From: Cyprinodon diabolis
Lineage: Eukaryota; Chordata; Actinopteri; Cyprinodontiformes; Cyprinodontidae
Direction of reading: 5' to 3'
Assembly (NCBI GenBank): GCA_030533445.1
Contig: CM060081.1
Coordinates: 19,947,611 to 20,011,610 of the forward strand
DNA length: 64,000 bases
Shown: piece by piece, positions 20,260-29,960 of the stretch
Numbering within the stretch: position 1 is the first letter of the stretch
How the letters are laid out: the number at the start of each line of letters is the position of its first letter
Translations under genes and position numbers: made by a program
The notes under the pieces: generated by a model
Told to the model about the DNA's origin: nothing
Seen by the model: the letters and a program-made list of their open reading frames with translations, nothing else
Databases searched by the model: none

Positions 20260-22211
20260 ACGGAGGGCAGATTTGCCTCTGGCATGCTCACAGCATCAGC
20301 AAAGAATTTGCTCATTATCTTTCTCTCTATAAAAAGTAGGGTGATCCAATGAAATCAAGAAGCATGGACAACAACCATAACCTGCAGAGCCCAGTCCAGC
20401 CATTCATCTGATCCACATACATAACTTTAGTAAACGATTGGTGTGGTTTTATGTGACAAAAATAACAGCAAAATTGTTTGCTTTGATTTTGTGAATTCTT
20501 GAATAGCATTTTTCAACTGAATATTTTTGAAAGGGCAAATTGACAAAAGCATCTAAAAAACAAAAAATAAAATAAAAAAAAATGTGGAAGGAAAAGTAAC
20601 TGAATTGAAATTTTTAAGGCACTGTCCCACTGCCATACATTTATATCATACACAAATCACAGAGGATCAGAAATGTTTTCATTTTCAAACTAAAGAGTGC
20701 TATGTTCAATGTACATAGCACTTTGCAAACAGTTTTTAAAAAATAAAATGAAATAAAAAAAACTAACCCTGTCTGTCTCAATATTACCATGTTACTTCCA
20801 TGCTGAGCTGTGCTTTAAGGAAGAAGTAAGGAATGTAAAAGAAAATAAAAAGTATTTTTTTTTCCAGTAAACTTTTGACAGATAATTAAAACTATTTTTG
20901 ATAAATATCTGAAGATATTTATCAAAAAAGAAAAAGTGATTACCAAATTCTGATTTTACTCTGGGAACAGACAACTGTTCAACTGAACCTGTAATAATAA
21001 ACAACATGCAAACTTTTGACATATGAGTAGATAAATATTAATTATTGATGCCATGAACTCAAGCGAGATATATTGGAGGGCCTGCACTGGTTGCAAGGCA
21101 TGAAATGCTCACCCGACAAGCCAGATTGAAAATGTCAGGTTTAGTTTGACACATTATTCATCTGGGACTGCTCCCATTGAATCTGTTTGGGGAAAGGAAG
21201 GACGTTCCTTAAAACCTTTCAACTGATTGGGTGAAGCAACATCTGGTGCCCGCCTCACAAAATTTTGTTTAAGCCAATAAATGTAACAAATTACCTAACC
21301 ACAAAAAGTTACTCTCCTGTTATTTTTTTCAACAATCTCTATACTTAAGACTGCCTAATTTTGGAATAGAAGAGTAATCCATCAGGGTACAATTTAAAGT
21401 CCCAAGTTAAGTCTTCTTTCAGGTTTAAAACAATTCCAATTTACAGAATAGTAGTGACTAGGAACATTTTCCAAAAGAAATCCTCAACTGAAGATATGTT
21501 CCTGATGAGAAAAAAACACATATCTGAAGGTATAAGGGCCACAGTTGCTAGGGAAGTGAATGGACACCTTTTCAGGGATCGGAAAAAAAACTCCATGGCT
21601 TTATTAAAAACAGAAATAAGTTAGACCGTAAATATGAAATTTTGACAACAAAAAAACTAAATGCTTTGATAAATGTTTGATTACCAGTAACTGTAAATAA
21701 TGTAAAGTTCAGCTTAGTATGATCAGGACCTTCTGGCATCTGTGTTTACTTTCTCTCTCCCATACTGTCTGTCTCCTCTTTCTGTCACCTATCTTAACTG
21801 TGATACACAAACACTTTAACTCTCTCCTTACTTTTCTGCTCCCTGTATTTCTGATTACTATAATTCTGTCTTTAAAGCAATATCTAGACAACCACAGGCA
21901 TTAAGCACGATTTTACTGGGTCATATTTGAAAATACAGCGTGATGTTCTACCTGCTGGGTGTTTTTGCCTGATGCACCTTCGCCAGTGCTCTGAACCAGT
22001 GTACTTTGTACACTTCTCAGCTTGAGCAGCTAATCAGCTGGGGACCACCAGTCATGGATGTTTCACTCCTCTCGAATTCCAACGGGTCGCCGGCGGCCCT
22101 TTTTAAGGCATTTAAAACTAATAAATCAGAATGCATTAAAGTTAAACCGGTAAAATGTTTACCAATACAGACATGTTAGACATCGTTGGTAAGCTTAGAT
22201 TCTCCACAATT
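20260..22211. other. AT-rich non-coding stretch
   Basis: No gene is supported. Poly-A/T tracts and short frames occur throughout. The segment at about 21070-21300 (TGCTCACCCGACAAGCCAGA through AACTGATTGGGTGAAGCAAC) has the look of an interspersed repeat, but I cannot name it. GC-rich sequence appears near 22078-22103. Confidence 0.4.
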
Positions 22212-22230
22212 CAATTACCAAGTTAATTTT
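22212..22230. repeat. Target-site duplication of the L1 insertion, left copy
   Basis: CAATTACCAAGTTAATTTT occurs exactly here and at 24365-24383, bracketing the L1 copy. Confidence 0.95.
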
Positions 22231-24364
22231 TTTTTATACTTTATGTTTATTGAATGTGTTTCATTTAACAATCACATGCAGAACACAGAACGGAAGCACT
22301 GTCGACAAGAAGAATTACTTACATTCTGACAAAGATGAAAAGATACAGGATGAAAACAGCATACAAATTTACATTTCAATCTTTGGATTTTTGAGCAGCT
22401 TTTGAAGGGACAGTACAAGTGACTTGATCAGTTATTGTTTTCTATAAATCTAGTCCATTTGCTCCATCTATTTTTATAAAGATCTGATTGCAGTCTCAGC
22501 ATAAATGTTAACTTTTCCATTTTGTGGGTTTCATCCACCAGTTCCAGCCAGTTCTTTATCGTAGGTAGGTCAGGTTGTAGCCATTTCCGAGTGATGAGTT
22601 TTTTGGCTGTAGCACTGAAGATTCTTAGTAAATATTTGTCACTCATATTCAAACTCTCAGGAACAGCTCCGAGCAATGAGAACATGGTAAGTTGTCGGAG
22701 TTTAAGATCCAAGATTGTTTCAACCTTCTCCAAAACATCTTTCCAATAAGACTTGATCTTTATGCGGGACCAGAAAATATGAGAGTGATTTGCCTCTTTG
22801 TCCCTGCATCCTCTCCAGCATTTAGAAGCATTCAGGTTTCCATGAAACCACTGCTTCGGTGTCCTAAAAAAACGTAACAAGTTTTTCCAACTGAACTCTC
22901 GCCAATAGTTTGAGGAGGAGGTTGAAGCAGCAGATTCACACATATTGTCCCATTGTTCTTGTGATATTTCTGTATTCAACTCATCCTCCCATCTTTTTCT
23001 AATGTAATCTGTTGACACACCTTTGGATCTCAAAAATCCCTGATAAAGTTTGGAGATGGTAATCTTCAATTCAATCAATTCAGTCAATTGAATTATCTCG
23101 TTAGATTCTGAGATGAAGTCTTTTAATATGTTTGAAAAAAAATATTGTCTAAGTTGCGAATATCTAAAGAAGTCCCCTTTTCCTAAACCATATTTTTGTT
23201 GAAGTGTGTGGAAGCTTGGTAGTATATTTTTGTCCAGTATCCTGCAATAAGCTGCTATTCCTTTCTGTGACCAGCTTTTAAAAACTGGAATCTAATTGGT
23301 TAGGGGTGAAATCTGAGTCATAGGCAGCCCATTTAAGAATACGTATCTGGTTATCCAAGTTTAGTTTCTTGACCACTTCAAACCAGGTCAAAAGGTGGAA
23401 TGACACTAGGGGGTCTAATTTGTTTTGGCATGCAGCTGCAAGTGTCTGATCCCCAATCAGAGCTTGTATTGGAATGTTTCCACACTTGGTTTCTAAGTCT
23501 TTCCATCCAGCCTCGTAAGTATGGTCACACCACTGTACTAGTGTTTTGAGTTGGGCTGCAAGGTAATAATCATAAAGACTTGGGAGTGACAACCCCCCTT
23601 TTTCTTTCCTGATTGTAAGAGTACTGTATCTAATCCTGGGTTTTTGTCCCTTCCAAATAAAGCAAGATATCAATTTGTCCCACTCACAAAACTGAGAGTG
23701 AGGGATTCTAATATGCAAAGAAATAAATAAGTATAATAACCTAGGTAATACTGACATCTTAAATACCTCAATTCTGGAATTAAAATCAAATATAGATACC
23801 GACCACTGCGTGAGGTCTTGTTTAATTCTCCTATTTACAGTTTCAAAGTTTTTTTTGTACAGGTCGTTCAAAAGGTAAGTCAACCATATACCCAAGTATT
23901 TGATTGTTTTCTTAGACCAGTAATTAGGGATTTTATCTTTAAGCTCAACCGATGGGTAATAGTTAAAACACATAATCTGTGTTTTATCCATATTAAGTCT
24001 GTATCCTGAGTAGCTGCCAAATATGTCTAGTACCTTTAGGACGGCCAGAATGGACTGCTCTAGGTTCCCGAGATATAGGAGGATGTCATCAGCATACAGT
24101 GCTATTTTATGTTCTCTTGAATTCATTACTATGCCATGAATATCATTGTTCTCCCTAATTGCCTGGGCGAGAGGTTCTATATAAAGTGCAAAAAGAGTTG
24201 GGGAGAGCGGGCAGCCTTGTCGAGTGGATCTCTCCAGCTTTATTGCGTCTGTCAAGCGGCCGTTTATCTTGATTCTAGCTGTGGGTGACGTGTATAAAGT
24301 TTTAATAATGTTGATTGTGATATGTGAAAAACCGAATCGTTCCAAAACTAGAAATAAGTACTCC
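22231..24364 (-). mobile_element. 5'-truncated L1 LINE with target-site duplication
   Basis: A minus-strand retrotransposon fragment of 2134 bp between exact 19-bp direct repeats. At 22231 a short T run represents the poly-A tail. It contains the 3' half of ORF2 and a 3' UTR. Truncation inside the reverse transcriptase coding region plus a long target duplication is the normal signature of L1 target-primed reverse transcription. Confidence 0.95.
22428..24345 (-). pseudogene. L1 ORF2 C-terminal part, one frameshift
   Basis: The upstream frame (24345-23278) holds the reverse-transcriptase palm: RQGCPLSPTLFALYIEP at residues 42-58 and YADD at 84-87, as in L1/Tx1-type elements. It stops at a five-T run near 23280. 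One base fewer there would join it in frame to the downstream segment (23087-22428), which carries the Trp/Cys-rich C-terminus (FHGNLNASKCWRGC, HIFWSRIK). A single one-base insertion therefore accounts for the break. The 5' part of ORF2 and all of ORF1 are absent. Confidence 0.9.
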
Positions 24365-24383
24365 CAATTACCAAGTTAATTTT

Positions 24384-24994
24384 ATGGACACAGAGGGCAC
24401 CAAAAGACAATTAACACAAATATAGCAGCATATCCAAGTGTAAACATGACAAAGCAGCTACAACAAGCAATCATATCTTGATTACTGCTGTTTAAAAAAG
24501 TCCTGTTATTTTCCAGAATAAAAACAAGAACTTTGAGTCATGTTTTTAACTTATGCATCTTGGGCTGTGTTATACTTACCCCATTTTCATTTATATATTC
24601 AGAAACTTACCTTGTTAAATGTTCTTAAATGTCTTAGCTTTCAAATAATGCTGACAAATAGTGTTATAGGGGTGCATTCATTGCTGCCACCTTCAGAGAA
24701 AACAGGGTCCACCACAGGCTCTCTTGAACTCGCTGCCAGCCCTCCATTTGCAAAGTTGGAGCCCTCAGCACTGTGGTTAGCGACCTGGCTCTGGTTTCCT
24801 TTTGTCTTACCTGCGGTTGCAGTGCAATGTTGCCTCAGGCCCCTTGCTTCACATAATTTCCTCCCCTAGTGGATCCTTAGTCTTCTGAAGGTGGTTAACT
24901 TCTCCCAGCTACATCTGTATACTATTGTTGCCTAAGTCTGTTCCGGTCATTACCATGCAGTCCTTCTGATTTGGCCCTTCTTCCACCCCGCGTC
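24384..24994. other. Stretch between two L1 pieces, no gene supported
   Basis: A 109-codon open frame at 24540-24869 shows no recognised domain. It probably represents decayed L1 sequence upstream of the endonuclease remnant that follows, since the same strand continues into L1 homology at 24995. Confidence 0.35.
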
Positions 24995-26270
24995 TCAGAG
25001 GGGCAGATGTTGTCTTAATACAAAAGACTCATGAATCAGCTTCAACTGCAAAATATCTTAAATCACTTAAATTCCGATATGTGTTCTCTTTCTGCTATAA
25101 CACTAAGCAAAGAGGGGTAGCTATCTTAATTCAAAAAAATATACATTTCATAGTATTAGACACACATACAGACCTAGTCGATAGATTTATGATAATAAAG
25201 ATATATAGAGATTATTAAAACGTTTGTATTGATAGCATTTATAGCCCACATTTTGATGACCCCTCATTCTTTCACTCTTTCTTCACAGCTCGATTGGAAC
25301 ATTCAGATACTTCCCTTATTATTGTTGGCAATTTCAACTTTGGCCTAAGTAACAAATATGCTTAAGACAATGAGAACTCAACACAGTTGGAGGTCATGCA
25401 TATAGTTAAGCAGTACATGAAGGATTCTGGACTTTGTGAAACATGATACTCTCTTCGTCCTAAAAACAGGGAATATACTTTTTTTCTCACATGTAAATCA
25501 ATCTTACTCTTGTTTAGATCTTTTTCTAGTCAGCAGCTCTCCGTTGAATTACATCTCAGACACTCAGCTTTATCCTATAACTGTCAGTGATCATGCTCCT
25601 GTTTCTTTAAACCTAGAAATTAGGAAGGAAAATATTCAAAATAAAGGTTGGATGTTTAATACATAATTGCTTGGAGATGTAGATTTTAATCAATATTTTA
25701 AATAAGCATAGACTTCATATTTAGAATATAATGATCTCCCTGGAACATCAGCATATTTGTTCTGGGAGGCTGGAAAGGCAGTGATGAGAGGTAAAATAAT
25801 CTCATTCTCATCACATAAGAAGAAAATAGAAAATCAAAAACTTCCAGAACTAGAAGAAACAAAACACGAGGACTCCCCCTGGGAGAGCAAGCAATAAGTA
25901 AGTAAAATTTAAAAGAAAGATTCATTATTGAAAAAATAAGTCTCAGCAATAAATCAGGAAGTTTTTTAGCTAACCAGATTAAAATTAATAAAGAAAAAAT
26001 AACTATTTCTGCTGTTAAAGACCCAACAAGGAAAATTGTATATGATCTAGATACTTAAAAAAGCTGTTTCAGAGACTTTTATAAAGCTCTATACTCATCA
26101 ACAATAAACCCTTCAGATAGTGACATTGATAAATTTTTCAGCAAATAAATCTTTTCTAAATTATCTTTTAATCAGGTGAAGGCTCTGGATTTACCTTAAG
26201 TTTAACTCCAGGAAGCTGTCAAAGACATGCTCAATGAAAACTCAGCAAAGCCTCCTGGACTTACCTTGTC
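24995..26270 (+). pseudogene. Decayed L1 ORF2: endonuclease to early RT
   Basis: Broken frames on the plus strand retain L1 endonuclease signatures: QKTHES near 25020 (the E of LQETH), KQRGVAILIQ near 25110, a GNFNF block near 25328 (usually GDFN) and SDHAPVSLNLEI at about 25587-25622. The linker region with RTIYDLD-like sequence follows, then the VKDMLNENSAKPPGL stretch preceding the RT at about 26215-26265. Many stops and indels are present, so the copy is old. It is in the opposite orientation to, and more decayed than, the L1 at 22.2-24.4 kb. Confidence 0.75.
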
Positions 26271-27165
26271 TCAGACACCTCCTCCTGCTCCTCTTGAAGA
26301 AGCCCGACATTCTCCCAGGTCAGGTGAGATATAGCCTCTCCAACTTGTTCTGGGTTGTCTTCTAGGCCTCTTCTCAGTGTGATGTGCTTGCAACATCTCC
26401 CGAGAGAGGCATCCAGGATATCTTTTTCGGAAGCCACAGAAATGCCCGAGCCACCTCAGCTGATTCCTTTTAGAGGAGAAGGGGTTCTGCTCCAAAACTC
26501 TGCCAAATGACGAGCTCCTCACCCTATCTCTAAGGGAGTGACCAGCAGCCCTGGTGAGAAAGCAAATTTCAGCCGCTTGTATCTGGGATCTTGTTCTTTC
26601 CGTCATGATCCACATTTCATGACCATAGGAGATGATAGGAATGTATTCCAGGGATGTGAATATTTTCTAAGTGTCACCTCCATACCAGGGGTCCAGGGAT
26701 GTGAATATTGCAGACTGACTGGTAAATCGAGAGCTTTGCCTTTTCACTCAGCTCTCTCTTTACCACAACAGGTCCGTGTTATAGCAGCCGGCGCACAATT
26801 TGTCTATTGATCTACCACTCCTTTCTCTCCTCTCTCATGAATAGGACTTCACTTTACTTGAACTCCTCTACTGGAGGTTGAAACTCTCCTTCAACTTCAA
26901 CGTAAAAAGTCTCTCTTTCGGTCGAGAGCCACAACCTTGGACTTGGAGGAACTGATTGTCATCCCAGCCATTTGACGGTTGTTTGCGAACCTCCCCAATA
27001 CATGCTGTAGGTCTTTGCAGGAAAGAGCCAACAGAAACGTGTCATGTGCAAAAAGCAGGGAAAAGATCCACTGGTCCCCGAACTAGACCCCTCTGGCCCT
27101 TGGCTGCAGCTAGAAATCCTGTCCATAAAGGTTATAGACAGGACCAGTGACAGAGGGCACATCTG
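26271..27165 (-). pseudogene. Decayed RTE-like LINE, RT and C-terminus
   Basis: On the minus strand 27162-26960 reads CPLSLVLSITFMDRISS and SQGPEGS, the RT block just upstream of the catalytic FADD region. 26615-26271 reads RDRVRSS, RNQLRWLGHF, then RRPRRQPRTSWRGYISP, the C-terminal signature of RTE-type elements in fish. Stops and small deletions interrupt the frame. The upstream RT part (HMCFVDLEKAFDS) lies at 28280-28490, so a later block of about 1.1 kb separates the two pieces. The tandem words GGATGTGAATATT at about 26656 and 26697 are a local duplication. Confidence 0.75.
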
Positions 27166-27565
27166 TCAGAGTCACTTGCACTAGGAAAAAAAGTCAGACT
27201 TAAAGGTGTTTTGGAGGATTTTCGCGAATCTTTTAAAAGACCTGATCTCCAAATTAATAAAAATAATAATAAACATTCACAATCCTGTACCTGCTCCCGA
27301 GAGGCGTGCGAGAGAATGCACACGCTCTGTTTAAATGTTGCTGTTCTCATAGCTCATACAAGCTTACTGTGCTGAACGTCTGCCCTAACCCCTAAATCCC
27401 TCAATCACTATGTAAAGCGGGGAGTATTTAATTGACTTTATAGCAAACTAAGTTAACTTAACATTTGGACATAAGATCACTGCTTTTCACTCCCAGTGGG
27501 TCACGTAACTCCACCTCCACCGCGCGGTGCCTGCACCATCTTTATTAGTTATTGCTGTCGGGTAG
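27166..27565. other. Unassigned insert within the RTE LINE
   Basis: No gene or named repeat was recognised. The part near 27490-27560 is GC-richer (CACCTCCACCGCGCGGTGCC) and directly precedes the L2 tail. Confidence 0.35.
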
Positions 27566-27921
27566 TTCAATTCAATTCAATTCAGTTTATTTATATAGCG
27601 CCAAATTCACAACACATGTCATCTCAAGGCACTTTACAGTTCAACCAGATCATACAGTCAAATTGATACAAAGTTTTCTATCTAAGGAAAACCAGTTGAT
27701 TGCATTGACTCAAATACAATCCCTCACACTAAGCATGCTTGCAGCGACAGTGGAGAGGAAAAACTCCCTTTTAACAGGAAGAAACCTCCAGCAGAACCAG
27801 GCTCAGTGTGAGCGGCCATCTGCCGAGGCCGACTGGGGTTCAAGGAGACAGAAGCAGAGATACAAAAAGCAGCTGTAAAAGGCGGCCCCGTCCAGGAAAC
27901 ACACAGCCAGGCAGACGAGCT
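27566..27921 (-). mobile_element. L2 LINE, 5'-truncated 3' end
   Basis: Near-identical to 55941-56307 of the full-length L2, including the AATTC tail, the TTTATTTATATAGCGCC block and the 3' UTR up to CAGGCAGACGAGCT. Homology stops abruptly at 27921. The very low divergence marks it as recent. Apparent open frames over it are in the LINE 3' UTR and are not proteins. Confidence 0.9.
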
Positions 27922-28114
27922 GTAGTAACAGGCAGCCAGGGTAGTAACAGCCAATGTGACAGCGGGCCGCTGTGACAGCAAATCCCATAATGCTTTGTGA
28001 GGAAAGCTCTCCACGCAAAGCATTCCGGGATATATCTGCCTCTTCTGAGGCCTTTCTTTTCTTCTCATACACTTCGTAGACACTTTTTTTCTTACGACCC
28101 TTGGCCATTTTCAA
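27922..28114 (-). CDS. Unrecognised coding-like start, basic N-terminus
   Basis: An ATG in good context (GAAAATGG, ATG at 28108) opens MAKGRKKKSVYEVYEKKRK, then KASEEADISRNALRGELSSQ, before running into the truncated L2 tail. The Lys-rich, charged composition and intact Kozak context look coding. The frame downstream of about 27960 enters CACAGCGGCCCGCTGTCACA palindromic sequence and then the LINE, so the end is not native. I do not recognise the family. It could be the first exon of a small gene or the N-terminus of an unknown transposon protein. Confidence 0.3.
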
Positions 28115-28269
28115 AGAAACATAGTGAGAAAGGTGAGCTTCAATGATTGTCTGAAACCGTTGCTCACCACATAATATATGCCTTAAAGTGCAAATGCACA
28201 GAAAAGGTAGCTAATGGGATGAGGAAATAGGACAGCCTTATCTAAACATATCACCAGGTTGATTAGCAA

Positions 28270-28490
28270 TTAGGAGGAGCACTTATTCAGCTGATCCACC
28301 CAGAAAAAAAGATTGTTCTCTATACCTTTAATGCTGGTAATATTAACCAAACATGCGACAGGGATGCTGTCAAATGCCTTCTCTAGGTCCACAAAACACA
28401 TGTGGAGTGGGTAGGCAAACTCCCTAGCATGCTCATCTCCTGCACCCTGGCATAGGCCTTCCCAGGTAGGCTGAGCAGTGTAATCCATCC
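28270..28490 (-). pseudogene. RTE-like LINE reverse-transcriptase fragment
   Basis: HMCFVDLEKAFDSIP at about 28370-28412 on the minus strand is the catalytic Asp block of the reverse transcriptase in RTE-type fish LINEs. It continues the element whose later RT part lies at 26960-27162. The flanking protein sequence is degraded. Confidence 0.75.
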
Positions 28491-28492
28491 TT

Positions 28493-28991
28493 TTAACCTC
28501 TTAACATCCACCTCATTTTGGGTAACCCTCGCCTATTTTGCATACCCAAATAGAAAAGCAAATACCTTAGGAACTGTAAGCCCAAATTAAATGTGCAATA
28601 CTGTATTTGAAAACTAACACCCCCTAGTGTCCTGATATATAAATTAAAGTCCGGTGACTAGAACACAGACCAACCTACATCAGTTCAAACATGACTCAAA
28701 GTTGTTGTTTTTTATTCTCTGAAATTATAGGTCTTTTTTGAACAGCAGTAATAAAGACATTCTTGAGAAAAGGCAGGTTTTATTGTATTATATTTGTTCT
28801 ACATCATTGTCAACCACAAAAATGCAGAAAATTTCCGACTAGCTATAACTTTTGGAGTCAGCTTGGAGCTGTGCGCAATAGCTCCACCTGCTGGTAAAAA
28901 TTTTACCTGTGGAATTTTATGCATTCTGAATTATTAATCCCACTTAAGGTCCAATGGGTTGCCGGCAACCAGGTGGGTTTTAAGGGGTTAA
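28493..28991. mobile_element. TTAA-flanked MITE (piggyBac-like)
   Basis: TTAA stands at both ends (28493-28496 and 28988-28991). The termini TTAACCTCTTAACATCCACC and the reverse complement TTAACCCCTTAAAACCCACC agree at 17 of 20 positions. The TTAA target and C-rich ends suggest a piggyBac-type non-autonomous element of 499 bp. It carries no coding sequence. Confidence 0.7.
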
Positions 28992-29394
28992 TAAACAAAT
29001 AATTTCACTAAATAAACTACAAAAACTTACAAGAAATCCTACATCAAGTAAGTTCTTTCTTCTGCTGTCTTGATGTTCAACCTGTTTTTGCCTTCCTTAA
29101 CAAGGGCAAAAATGGGCATTGGCCCACCAGGCATATGCCCTGTATGCCCAAAGGCCATTCCAGCACTTTTTGTTTGTCATAAAAAATGGATTTACTCAAA
29201 CAAAACACACCCCTTTCCTGTGGGGTTTTTCCCCAGGCCCTAAAAACAGCAATTACATAATCTACTGTGAAAAATAAAAAGAAACTTGGACAAACTGCTA
29301 CACTACTATTATTACAGGCCCTTCTCAAACCTGCACTTCAGCAGGAACATTATTAAAAATGCTTTCTTTCGAAAACCAAATACCTCCTATTAAT

Positions 29395-29640
29395 TACCAG
29401 CTACTTCAGCATCTTCTAGTCAGGCTTCTGTGCTTTAAATTTACAGTCCAGGTGTTAACAATAACATCTCTATAAATGCAGATTCTTGAAGAACAACAGG
29501 GGTATTATTGAGCCTTAGTGCAGCTTTTAACACTATTTTAATACTCCATCTAATGGAGCAGTTTGCTAACTGAGTCGCTCTTGTTTAGCACTTCTCTCTT
29601 GTTTAGCACCGGACTATTTTAAATTCTTGGGGTCTGCAGG
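29395..29640 (+). pseudogene. Decayed L2-like RT fragment
   Basis: CTTCTAGTCAGGCTTCTGTG near 29412 corresponds to the FQSGFR block. LSAAFNTI-type sequence near 29516-29545, followed by ILHLMEQF, corresponds to the [15 protein letters not shown] block of L2 reverse transcriptases. The spacing matches and the frame is broken by stops. Confidence 0.55.
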
Positions 29641-29960
29641 GCTGAATGACAGTTAATTACAATATGTCTTGCTGCAGTGACGGTCTTGGATATGTCAGGT
29701 AGGTTGAATTGTTGAGCAACCGTGTGCGGGGTGTGGGGCTGGGCTAGAAGCAGAAAGGAGATGGGTAGGTGTGGCGGTGTCGCCGCTCCCCTCCCCCCAA
29801 TCCCGATTTTAGGTTCACTTATTGGGTCATCCGATAATCCCGGGACCAACCACCGGTGCCGCCGGGTCTTTGGTCCTGGTATTATTGGATGTGAGTGTTA
29901 TGTGTGAATGTGTGTCCGCGTTTTTTCTTCTTCTGTGGTGCGAGTGGAGGCACTAGGAAG
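29641..29960. other. GC-rich segment with a long hairpin
   Basis: A G/C-rich island (GGGGTGTGGGGCTGGGCTAG, CCGCTCCCCTCCCCCCAATC) in AT-rich surroundings. It contains the stem-loop at 29829-29890. No protein or named repeat was recognised. Confidence 0.4.
29829..29890. repeat. 21-bp imperfect stem-loop
   Basis: Arms 29829-29849 and 29870-29890 pair over 21 positions. As RNA transcribed from the plus strand this gives 18 Watson-Crick pairs, two G-U pairs and one mismatch, around a 20-base GC-rich loop (29850-29869). It could be a structured UTR element of an unidentified transposon or an expressed hairpin. Confidence 0.6.

Noticed and set aside
27552..28083. Frames of 108 and 119 codons over the L2 tail
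   Set aside because: The same peptides occur at 56109-56471 because both are L2 3' UTR; they are repeat shadows.
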